Shown: positions 1 to 4,338 of the stretch, piece by piece
Layout of the letters: each line of letters begins with the position of its first letter
Numbering within the stretch: the first letter of the stretch is position 1
DNA from: a virus
Virus record (IMG/VR): IMGVR_UViG_3300046321_000416
Location: 1-20,922 of that record
Direction: 5' to 3' (one strand)
Length of the DNA: 20,922 bases
The notes under the pieces: generated by a model
The model's database searches: none
Told to the model about the DNA's origin: nothing
Seen by the model: the letters and a program-made list of their open reading frames with translations, nothing else
Program-made: the position numbers and the translations under genes

Positions 1-1
1 C

Positions 2-169
2 AATTCTTTTTATTTTAGACCTATTAAAAATCCTAAAATAAAAATCAGAGTATCTGATCATGTGTCAAAATTTGTTCCAGATGTGAATATTAATATAGTA
101 TTCACCCATAACACTATTCTTCCTCATATAAATGAGGAAATTCGAAAACTAAAAAAATTGGCGGTGTAA
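2..169 (+). CDS. C-terminal end of an unknown protein (5' truncated by window)
   Basis: An open frame enters from the left edge and ends at TAA 167-169, giving about 55 residues with a basic end (IRKLKKLAV). I do not recognise the family. The stop codon lies inside the first ten bases of the downstream tRNA-Met gene, so the mRNA end and the tRNA 5' acceptor strand share DNA. Processing of that tRNA would cut the mRNA at or before its own stop codon. The frame is supported only by being open to the edge and by the tight abutment typical of this genome. Confidence 0.55.
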   Translation, partial: NSFYFRPIKNPKIKIRVSDHVSKFVPDVNINIVFTHNTILPHINEEIRKLKKLAV

Positions 170-234
170 CATAGTGGTTAATGTGGTGCTCTCATAAGGC
201 ACAAATCAGAATTCGATTTTCTGCTCCGCCACCA
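160..234 (+). tRNA. tRNA-Met or tRNA-Ile2 (anticodon CAT)
   Basis: A complete cloverleaf can be drawn. Acceptor GGCGGTG pairs with CTCCGCC with one T-T mismatch at 6-67. The D stem is ACAT/ATGT, the anticodon stem GTGCT/GGCAC, the loop CTCATAA with anticodon CAT, and the T stem CAGAA/TTCTG with loop TTCGATT. The discriminator is A and CCA is encoded. Position 1-72 is paired, so it is an elongator type, not an initiator. Loop CTCATAA fits both Met and a lysidine-modified Ile2 tRNA, and I cannot separate these from sequence alone. Confidence 0.9.
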
Positions 235-260
235 TTATAATTATGATAAATAAGATTAAT

Positions 261-297
261 ACCAGATAGGGAAAATGGTAATCCGCAGGTCTCCAAA
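261..297 (+). pseudogene. Orphan 5' half of a tRNA-Trp
   Basis: The bases fit the 5' half of a tRNA exactly to the end of the anticodon loop: acceptor ACCAGAT, AG, D stem GGA/TCC around loop AAATGGTAA, G26, anticodon strand CAGGT and loop CTCCAAA (anticodon CCA). What follows does not supply a matching anticodon strand, T arm or acceptor. A 15-base match (CGCAGGTCTCCAAAA) recurs at 1149-1163 in the complete tRNA-Trp. The likely origin is insertion of the homing endonuclease gene at the anticodon, which left the old 5' half stranded on its upstream side. Confidence 0.6.
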
Positions 298-328
298 AAC
301 CGAAGACTAGGGTTCAAATTTAATTTTT

Positions 329-336
329 CATAAATA
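329..336 (+). promoter_or_regulatory. Late-promoter-like CATAAATA upstream of the HNH gene
   Basis: CATAAATA differs by one base from the T4 late promoter core TATAAATA, and the same octamer occurs at three other non-coding or gene-boundary sites here (2903, 6276, 19502). If it sits at -13 to -6 as in T4, transcription would start near 342, inside the left arm of the ribosome-site hairpin that follows. Promoter activity is inferred. Confidence 0.4.
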
Positions 337-358
337 CTCCGAACAATGCTTTTGGAGT
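336..358 (+). promoter_or_regulatory. Hairpin sequestering the ribosome-binding site of the HNH gene
   Basis: ACTCCGAA (336-343) pairs with TTTGGAGT (351-358) as 8 bp with one G-T pair around loop CAATGCT. The right arm contains the GGAG Shine-Dalgarno sequence four bases before the ATG at 362. Readthrough transcripts would hide the ribosome site. A transcript starting near 342 would lack most of the left arm and expose it. T4 homing endonuclease genes such as I-TevI are known to be controlled in this way. Confidence 0.55.
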
Positions 359-361
359 CTA

Positions 362-1168
362 ATGAATTATAATTTAATATATCAGAAAATTATAAATAAT
401 CGTCAAACAAATCCGTTAGAAAATGGTCTATATGGAGAAAAACATCACATATTACCAAAGTCTTTGGGAGGAACAAATAAAAAGATTAATATAGTAAAAC
501 TTTCTGCAAGAGAGCATTTCATATGTCACTATCTGTTAATGAAAATGCAAAAACCTTATACCCCTGCTTGGTACAAAATGACCCAAGAATTTTTTATGAT
601 GGGTTCTTATAAAAATGAAAAAAGGTATGTAAATTCTAGATTATATTCGTTCCAGAAAGAAAAATTTTCTGAAACAGCTAAACATAGAATTAAAACAAAC
701 AGCCCTACTACAAATAAAAAATGGGTGTATAATGTGATTAACGGAAATTCTTTTTTGATATCCAAATTTTCTGATATTCCTAAAAATTGTGCTCGTGGAA
801 AACATAAAAAAGTAAAGAAAAATAAAGAAAAATCGTGTAAAACTTGCGGTCAAGCAAAAAATCATCTACATTTTGATGTATGTAATTTGCATTTAACTTT
901 GAGATCCTTAGAAAATACTTTTAATGTAGATTTACACATAGGAACACCTGGTGTTAAACATAAATATGAAGAATTTAAAAAATTATTAATTTATAAATAT
1001 AATAATGGAATGAGTATTGAGAACATTAAATCCGAGTACAAAATCTCTTCAAACGAAAGATTGCGTTGTATTTTTAGAAAAATAGGAATAAAACGAAAAT
1101 CTCTTTCGGTTGCAGTTAGTAATTATCACAATAGTTTAATTGGCAAAACGCAGGTCTCCAAAACCTGA
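362..1168 (+). CDS. HNH homing endonuclease whose 3' end encodes half of a tRNA-Trp
   Basis: This 268-residue protein has an N-terminal HNH nuclease core: the HH pair at residues 28-29 (EKHHILPKSLGG), then NIVKLSAREHFICHYLL with a second histidine cluster at 52-56. A CxxC...C/H cluster near residues 157-177 may be a zinc finger for DNA recognition. The C-terminal part is lysine-rich and likely binds DNA. The start is the ATG 4 bases after GGAG. Its last 14 codons and its stop lie inside the tRNA-Trp gene at 1125-1199. A 15-base direct repeat links the orphan tRNA half upstream with this tRNA. The layout suggests a mobile gene that targets the tRNA-Trp anticodon and carries a replacement 5' half, so that the tRNA survives insertion. 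Early translation is probably blocked by the 336-358 hairpin. The family is clear; the target site is inferred. Confidence 0.85.
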   Translation: MNYNLIYQKIINNRQTNPLENGLYGEKHHILPKSLGGTNKKINIVKLSAREHFICHYLLMKMQKPYTPAWYKMTQEFFMMGSYKNEKRYVNSRLYSFQKEKFSETAKHRIKTNSPTTNKKWVYNVINGNSFLISKFSDIPKNCARGKHKKVKKNKEKSCKTCGQAKNHLHFDVCNLHLTLRSLENTFNVDLHIGTPGVKHKYEEFKKLLIYKYNNGMSIENIKSEYKISSNERLRCIFRKIGIKRKSLSVAVSNYHNSLIGKTQVSKT

Positions 1169-1199
1169 ATTTTCAGATCGTGGCTGAATTGTGGTGCCA
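1125..1199 (+). tRNA. tRNA-Trp (anticodon CCA), 5' half overlapping the HNH gene
   Basis: A full cloverleaf is present. Acceptor ATCACAA pairs with TTGTGGT (one T-G wobble). The D stem is GTTT/AAAC with GG in the loop, the anticodon stem CAGGT/ACCTG, the loop CTCCAAA, and the T stem TTCAG/CTGAA with loop ATCGTGG. Discriminator G and CCA are encoded. Bases 1125-1168 are also the last codons and stop of the upstream endonuclease gene. The alternative 5' half at 261 (ACCAGAT) would pair with the same 3' strand at only five of seven positions, so the half inside the endonuclease gene is the working partner now. Confidence 0.9.
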
Positions 1200-1245
1200 A
1201 AATTTGTTATGTTATTTTTAAAAATTTATACAAGGATACAAAGAT

Positions 1246-2280
1246 ATGAAAACACATGTAGCTATAGTACGAGATCATTCTGCCTCAATGGGACATCTTG
1301 CAAACAAAGCATTACAAGATTACAACAAAACATTAGACGCCATTAAAAACACTTCGGGTGTTGAAACCTACTTATCAGTCATTAATTGTGCTGGAAATAA
1401 TTCAGCTTTGGCTCGAGTCGTTTCATCAAACGAAAGAATCTCAATTGCCCAGCCTCTTCAAAGATATGATACATCCGGCGGTGGGACGCCGCTTTATGAT
1501 GCTGTTGGGGGCGCTATTTCTACTCTTGAAAAGGGAGGAATGGGCGAAACAATTTATCAAAGAAAAGATTTGATTAAAACGGAAGATACTGATGCTTATT
1601 TGATCATGGTTATTACTGACGGTCAAGAAAATGCATCCTTTGTTTGGAACAAGCAACGTCTGGCAAATAAGATTAATGAACTTGATAAAACAGGAAGATG
1701 GACTATTGTTTTTCGTGTTCCCAAAGGTTGCTCAAGAGTTATTCAGCAAATGGGTATTCCTGCTCATAACATTATGGAATGGGATCAAAACGAACAGGCA
1801 TTAGAACAGGCAACTGTGCAGAATGTTTCTGCAGTTGAAACTTATTTTAATGAAAGATCAAAAGGCGTTACAAGGTCAACTTCATTCTATGCAGACCTTG
1901 CAAATTTGTCGAATAGTGATTTGTCGAAAGTGGTTGACACCACTGATAGATTTGATGTCTATTGGGTTTCGAATAAACATCATAGATATGAAATTAGACC
2001 TTACTTTGAAGATGTTTTGAAAAGATCATATGATAAAGGAAGAGCATATTATCAATTAAATAAACCTGAGAAAGTGCAACATCATAAAGACATTGCAATT
2101 CGTGATAAAACCTCAGGTAAGATTTACGAAGGATATAATGCAAAATCTTTATTGGGATTACCTCAATACGAAGATTTTAAATTGAAGCCCGGGGATATGG
2201 GACAATATGATTTGTTTGTGCAATCAACATCTATTAATAGAAAAATAGAAGAAAACACTTGCATATTGTATAAAAGATAA
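1246..2280 (+). CDS. VWA-domain (MIDAS) protein
   Basis: The 344-residue protein opens with a von Willebrand factor A domain. The metal-site motif reads DHSAS at residues 10-14 (DxSxS). It is followed by the threonine motif in GGTPLYDA near 79-86 and the aspartate motif VITDGQEN near 122-129. Such domains bind Mg2+ and mediate protein-protein contacts, often in chaperone or stress complexes. The C-terminal 150 residues (from about 195) match no domain I know and have no membrane segment. The start ATG is preceded by AAGGAT. No partner AAA+ ATPase is visible next to it, so the role is open. VWA proteins of this kind occur in T4-like phages. Confidence 0.75.
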   Translation: MKTHVAIVRDHSASMGHLANKALQDYNKTLDAIKNTSGVETYLSVINCAGNNSALARVVSSNERISIAQPLQRYDTSGGGTPLYDAVGGAISTLEKGGMGETIYQRKDLIKTEDTDAYLIMVITDGQENASFVWNKQRLANKINELDKTGRWTIVFRVPKGCSRVIQQMGIPAHNIMEWDQNEQALEQATVQNVSAVETYFNERSKGVTRSTSFYADLANLSNSDLSKVVDTTDRFDVYWVSNKHHRYEIRPYFEDVLKRSYDKGRAYYQLNKPEKVQHHKDIAIRDKTSGKIYEGYNAKSLLGLPQYEDFKLKPGDMGQYDLFVQSTSINRKIEENTCILYKR

Positions 2281-2299
2281 TATAAAGAATATAAGTTTT

Positions 2300-2356
2300 G
2301 GGTTCCGTTCAGCAAACAAAAATTTCAGATTTGGTTTTGAAAAACAAAGTGAACCC
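2300..2356 (+). ncRNA. Structured RNA element, tRNA-cluster scaffold copy 1
   Basis: GGGTTC (2300-2305) pairs with GAACCC (2351-2356) and encloses an inner hairpin TTTCA/TGAAA. The 5' part contains TTCAGCA, then AAATTTCAG, a pattern also found in the elements at 2366-2417 and in the flank of the permuted tRNA (TTCCGCA, AAATTTCGG). The 3' helix strand is followed by GTT in all three. At 57 bases with no T arm it is not a normal tRNA. The function is unknown. Confidence 0.4.
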
Positions 2357-2365
2357 GTTTATTTT

Positions 2366-2417
2366 AGGATGTCTACAGCATTAAATTTCAGCCATATTGA
2401 AACGAAAAGCACATCCT
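2366..2417 (+). ncRNA. Structured RNA element, tRNA-cluster scaffold copy 2
   Basis: AGGATGT (2366-2372) pairs with ACATCCT (2411-2417), 7 perfect pairs. Inside is a hairpin TTTCA/TGAAA with loop GCCATAT that resembles an anticodon arm, though it has C rather than T before CAT. The segment TACAGCA, then AAATTTCAG, aligns with copy 1 and with the permuted tRNA flank. The outer helix differs between copies at positions that stay paired. It ends 7 bases before tRNA-Val, so it could be processed with the tRNA transcript. The function is unknown. Confidence 0.4.
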
Positions 2418-2424
2418 GTTTAAT

Positions 2425-2500
2425 GCTTCTTGGGCCAGATGAGACGGCAATAGTCTTACATCCTATGATTGACACGGTTTGATTCCGTGAAGAAGCACCA
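2425..2500 (+). tRNA. tRNA-Val (anticodon TAC)
   Basis: Acceptor GCTTCTT/AAGAAGC is perfect. The D stem is GCC/GGC, and the T stem CACGG/CCGTG has loop TTTGATT. Discriminator A and CCA are encoded. The anticodon arm is weaker: ATAG pairs with CTAT, with a T-C mismatch closing loop CTTACAT (anticodon TAC). The mismatch and the odd D loop lower certainty about the anticodon, not about it being a tRNA. Confidence 0.8.
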
Positions 2501-2537
2501 ATTAAAGTATTATTTTTGTTAGAGGATTTAAAAAATT

Positions 2538-2732
2538 ATGACAAAACATGTTAGAATTGAAAATGCTGATACGTCAAACTATAAAGTTTGTGTTGAAGTT
2601 TGAAATAAGGATTGGGAGGATCCTGATGACAGATCAAAGGATGTTTTGGAAAAAACAATTGAATTGAATCATCCAACTGCCATGGCAACAGAATATCTTA
2701 CTACAAGATATTTCATTGTTAAAGAAAAGTGA
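2538..2732 (+). CDS. Small conserved phage protein with an in-frame TGA
   Basis: From ATG 2538, after AGAGGA, the frame reads MTKHVRIENADTSNYKVCVEV, meets TGA at 2601-2603, and continues NKDWEDPDD...LNHPTAMATEYLTT...FIVKEK to TGA 2730-2732. That is 65 codons in all, with coherent sequence on both sides of the stop. Proteins of this type that I recall from cyanophage-like myoviruses have tryptophan at or near that position (VQVW), so the TGA replaces a likely Trp codon. It may be a disabling mutation, a sequencing error, or a site read through by a Trp tRNA. TGA is a normal stop in neighbouring genes, so a genome-wide code change is not supported. The final stop directly abuts tRNA-Thr. Confidence 0.5.
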
Positions 2733-2806
2733 GCTATCATAGTATAAAGGTATTACAATGCTTTGGTAAGGCATAAACAACGGATCGTTACCGTTTGATA
2801 GCACCA
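2733..2806 (+). tRNA. tRNA-Thr (anticodon GGT)
   Basis: Acceptor GCTATCA/TGATAGC is perfect. The D stem is GTA/TAC with GG in the loop, the anticodon stem ATGCT/GGCAT with loop TTGGTAA (anticodon GGT), the variable loop AAAC, and the T stem AACGG/CCGTT. Discriminator A and CCA are encoded. It begins on the base after the stop codon of the small gene before it. Confidence 0.9.
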
Positions 2807-2823
2807 TTATTTAAAAATATTAT

Positions 2824-2900
2824 GCTCTCGTAGCCCAACGGTAGAGGCACCGGATTTAGAATCCGCAAAGTGTTGAGTTCGAATCTCACCGGGAGCACCA
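2824..2900 (+). tRNA. tRNA with Leu anticodon (TAG) on a class I body
   Basis: Acceptor GCTCTCG/CGGGAGC has one T-G pair. The D stem is GCC/GGC, the anticodon arm CCGGA/TCCGC has a mismatch at 27-43 and loop TTTAGAA, and the T arm TTGAG/CTCAC with loop TTCGAAT has one mismatch. Discriminator A and CCA are encoded. The variable region is only about 6 bases, whereas bacterial Leu tRNAs are class II with a long arm. The anticodon call is firm; the amino acid is less so. Confidence 0.85.
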
Positions 2901-2902
2901 AA

Positions 2903-2910
2903 CATAAATA
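2903..2910 (+). promoter_or_regulatory. Late-promoter-like CATAAATA in the tRNA cluster
   Basis: The octamer lies three bases after tRNA-Leu and runs directly into an 18-base inverted repeat (ATAATGAC, AG, GTCATTAT; 2910-2927). It could drive the structured RNA and tRNAs downstream. The evidence is motif similarity only. Confidence 0.3.
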
Positions 2911-2954
2911 TAATGACAGGTCATTATATGGAAAAGTAAATTTATAATAGAACT

Positions 2955-3095
2955 CGTCTGGAGTGAGTGTCGGCATTTAAATTGTACATAAAAATTTGCC
3001 TAAGACATGTGATTATCTGTTGTGAAACACAGAAATAGCTGCGGTGCGGAATCACGTAAACCGCCTGACAATTTAGTAATTGTCATAGCCAGACG
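2955..3095 (+). ncRNA. Structured RNA with predicted pseudoknot, unassigned
   Basis: About 140 bases with no convincing frame fold into a closed domain. CGTCTGG (2955-2961) pairs with CCAGACG (3089-3095). Inside, in order, are a hairpin at 2972-3000 (GGC/GCC plus AAATT/AATTT), a helix GTGATT (3009-3014)/AATCAC (3050-3055) that contains hairpin TCTGT/ACAGA (3016-3033), and a perfect hairpin TGACAATT/AATTGTCA (3066-3085). GCGGT (3041-3045) can pair with ACCGC (3060-3064) across the second helix, making an H-type pseudoknot. I match this to no known riboswitch or ribozyme. T4 also carries stable non-tRNA RNAs in its tRNA cluster, which is the nearest precedent. Confidence 0.45.
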
Positions 3096-3109
3096 TTAAA
3101 TTTTATATT

Positions 3110-3196
3110 GCTGGATTGGCTGAATGGTTGAAAGCAACGGTTTTGTAAGCCGTCTGAGAAATCACGTTGCAAGTTCGAATCTTGTGTCCAGCACCA
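3110..3196 (+). tRNA. Class II tRNA with Thr anticodon (TGT)
   Basis: Acceptor GCTGGAT/GTCCAGC is complete with one wobble. The D arm is GCT/AGC with a large loop, the anticodon stem ACGGT/GCCGT has loop TTTGTAA (anticodon TGT), and the T stem GCAAG/CTTGT has loop TTCGAAT. Discriminator A and CCA are encoded. The variable region is 15 bases with a small TGA/TCA stem, and the D region (TGGCTGAATGGTTGAAAGC) resembles Ser tRNAs. Yet G1-C72, C2-G71, G35 and U36 are the known Thr identity elements. Charging with Thr is the better guess; Ser is the alternative. Confidence 0.85.
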
Positions 3197-3201
3197 TTTT
3201 A

Positions 3202-3313
3202 AGGATCAGTTCCGCAAAATTTCGGTCTGTAAAACCAGGGGTCGTTGGTTCGAATCCAACAATTGCAGAAATGTAATTTAGCTCAGTTGGATAGAGCACT
3301 TAAAAATGATCCT
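3202..3313 (+). ncRNA. Flanking scaffold enclosing the permuted tRNA
   Basis: AGGATCA (3202-3208) pairs with TGATCCT (3307-3313) and brackets the permuted tRNA. Between the left arm and the tRNA lie GTTCCGCA and AAATTTC; between the tRNA and the right arm lies TAAAAA. In the folded RNA this helix leaves the tRNA between positions 28 and 29 of the anticodon stem, the place where a processing enzyme would have to cut and rejoin. It is the third copy of the scaffold seen at 2300-2356 and 2366-2417. Confidence 0.55.
3224..3300 (+). tRNA. Circularly permuted tRNA-Tyr (anticodon GTA)
   Basis: The halves are in reverse order. Bases 3224-3267 are positions 29-72: GGT, loop CTGTAAA, ACCAG, variable GGGTC, T stem GTTGG/CCAAC with loop TTCGAAT, and acceptor AATTGCA. 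After GAAA (3268-3271), bases 3272-3300 are positions 1-28: acceptor TGTAATT, TA, D stem GCTC/GAGC with loop AGTTGGATA, A26 and CT. TGTAATT pairs with AATTGCA at all seven positions (one wobble). CT joined to GGT makes CTGGT, which pairs perfectly with ACCAG. Every tRNA element is present once the halves are rejoined. CCA is not encoded, and the acceptor ends are linked by a GNRA-type tetraloop. Maturation would need cutting at the tetraloop and joining of 28 to 29. The body is class I, although bacterial Tyr tRNAs are normally class II. Confidence 0.8.
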
Positions 3314-3335
3314 GTTGTAAAATAAAGGAGACTTT

Positions 3336-3575
3336 ATGAAAACAAGAAGTGAAAGAAGGCATCAACATAAAAGAATGTTGAAAAAAACTTTAGAATTTGT
3401 TAAAAATATTTGGGGAAGAAATTTTTCAAAAGAGACACTCGATGAAATTGTAAAAACACATGCTGAAACAAGAGCGATGTGCTCTTGTTGGATGTGCGGA
3501 AATCCACGCAGACATCAAAAAGACAAATTGACAATTCAGGAAAAAAGAGCTAAAGATAATGAGAAATTTGATTGA
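3336..3575 (+). CDS. Small CxxC-motif phage protein
   Basis: This 79-residue basic protein carries CSCWMCGNPRR near residues 49-59, a C-x-C-x2-C cluster that could bind zinc, followed by a charged tail (LTIQEKRAKDNEK). Short proteins with this CWMCGNPR signature are, from memory, common in T4-like and jumbo phages and have no known function. It has a strong AAAGGAG site seven bases before the ATG, the first good ribosome site after the tRNA cluster, so it probably opens the next set of genes. Its end overlaps the next gene by 17 bases. Confidence 0.75.
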   Translation: MKTRSERRHQHKRMLKKTLEFVKNIWGRNFSKETLDEIVKTHAETRAMCSCWMCGNPRRHQKDKLTIQEKRAKDNEKFD

Positions 3576-3747
3576 ATATCCTATCACAAAATATGAAGTT
3601 ATGTCTCTTCTCAAAAAGAAACTCCAAAGAAAATCAAAAAATCAAGGTGTAGGTGATATTAATCCTTATATTGCAAGTAGGATTGTAGAGTTTTTTGATA
3701 TTGCAAATGATAATCAGATCAAGCATTTCTTTGACCCAACAAAATGA
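3559..3747 (+). CDS. Small conserved hypothetical phage protein
   Basis: This 62-residue protein reads MRNLIEYPITKYEVMSLLKKKL, then GVGDINPYIASRIVEFF. The pattern of a short helix followed by a GIGDINP-like turn resembles small phage proteins of unknown function. No catalytic motif or membrane segment is visible. It overlaps the preceding gene by 17 bases and has no strong ribosome site, so translation is probably coupled. A 51-base gap with a T-run follows, without a convincing terminator hairpin. Confidence 0.65.
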   Translation: MRNLIEYPITKYEVMSLLKKKLQRKSKNQGVGDINPYIASRIVEFFDIANDNQIKHFFDPTK

Positions 3748-3798
3748 ATTTAAAAAAATATTTGGTATGTCGCTTTTTTTAGAAGAAGGAATTTTATT

Positions 3799-4041
3799 AT
3801 GAAAGTACATGAGATGATCAAGCTTTTAGGTACACTTGATCCAGAGGGTGAAGTCATTATGTCTTCAGATGCAGAAGGAAATAGCTACATCCCTTTATCG
3901 GGGTGGGATATAGGGTATTATAACAAAAACTCTCTAGATTGGTACTCTGAAAGTTGGAGTATGGATGATTGTGATATGGATGAGGAAGAATACGCAGAGC
4001 TATGCAAAAATTCTTTATCGATTTGTTTATTTCCGAGGTGA
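3799..4041 (+). CDS. Conserved hypothetical acidic phage protein
   Basis: This 80-residue protein opens MKVHEMIKLLGTLDPEGEVIMSSDAEGNSYIPLS, typical of a small phage family in which a helix (xELIxxLxxLDPxAEV) precedes a beta strand. The C-terminal half is strongly acidic (MDDCDMDEEEYAEL). No function is known to me. AGAAGGAA before the ATG supports the start. It is followed after 12 bases by the next gene, so the two are probably cotranscribed. Confidence 0.7.
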   Translation: MKVHEMIKLLGTLDPEGEVIMSSDAEGNSYIPLSGWDIGYYNKNSLDWYSESWSMDDCDMDEEEYAELCKNSLSICLFPR

Positions 4042-4053
4042 GGAGTTTTTAGT

Positions 4054-4338
4054 ATGAAAGTAGAATTTACATTATGTATCTATTCCTTGGTTTCAGGAAT
4101 GTATCCAAAAACAGAGCTGTATGATAAAACTCGAAAAATGATAGAAAAAGTTTTTGATATTGATTTACGCATGGTTACTGATCATCGTACTTTTACTATT
4201 ACATGTTCTGCAGAAGCATTTGTAAGATTTCAAATTGAAAGAGAGAAACTAGGTTTGATGGGGCGCTGGAAAGAATTGAAAGTCAAAATTGTAAAAGAAG
4301 AATCTCCTATAACTCTGAAATTCATTTCAAAATTATGA
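4054..4338 (+). CDS. Hypothetical protein
   Basis: This is a 94-residue protein of mixed alpha/beta character with no motif that I recognise. The GAGGAG site and ATG are well placed, and the stop overlaps the start of the macro-like gene by four bases (ATGA). That makes it very likely a real gene in the same transcript. Confidence 0.6.
   Translation: MKVEFTLCIYSLVSGMYPKTELYDKTRKMIEKVFDIDLRMVTDHRTFTITCSAEAFVRFQIEREKLGLMGRWKELKVKIVKEESPITLKFISKL

Noticed and set aside
959-966. CATAAATA inside the HNH gene, and again at 19813-19820
   Set aside because: Both lie within reading frames without a nearby downstream start, and are expected by chance in AT-rich coding sequence.
297-1163. A group I intron in tRNA-Trp with the HNH gene inside, prompted by AGACTAG at 304-310
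   Set aside because: No paired P7 partner or other core elements could be found. The upstream half pairs imperfectly with the downstream acceptor (5 of 7), while the half inside the HNH gene pairs fully, so no splicing is needed.
2300-2417. Two ordinary tRNAs or arm-less tRNAs
   Set aside because: Neither element has a T arm or room for one, neither ends in CCA, and the loops lack a standard anticodon setting.
2538-2732. Genome-wide reassignment of TGA to Trp
   Set aside because: TGA ends several clear genes (HNH, UvsX, the membrane protein and others), Trp is written TGG throughout the polymerase and helicase, and the Trp tRNA has anticodon CCA.
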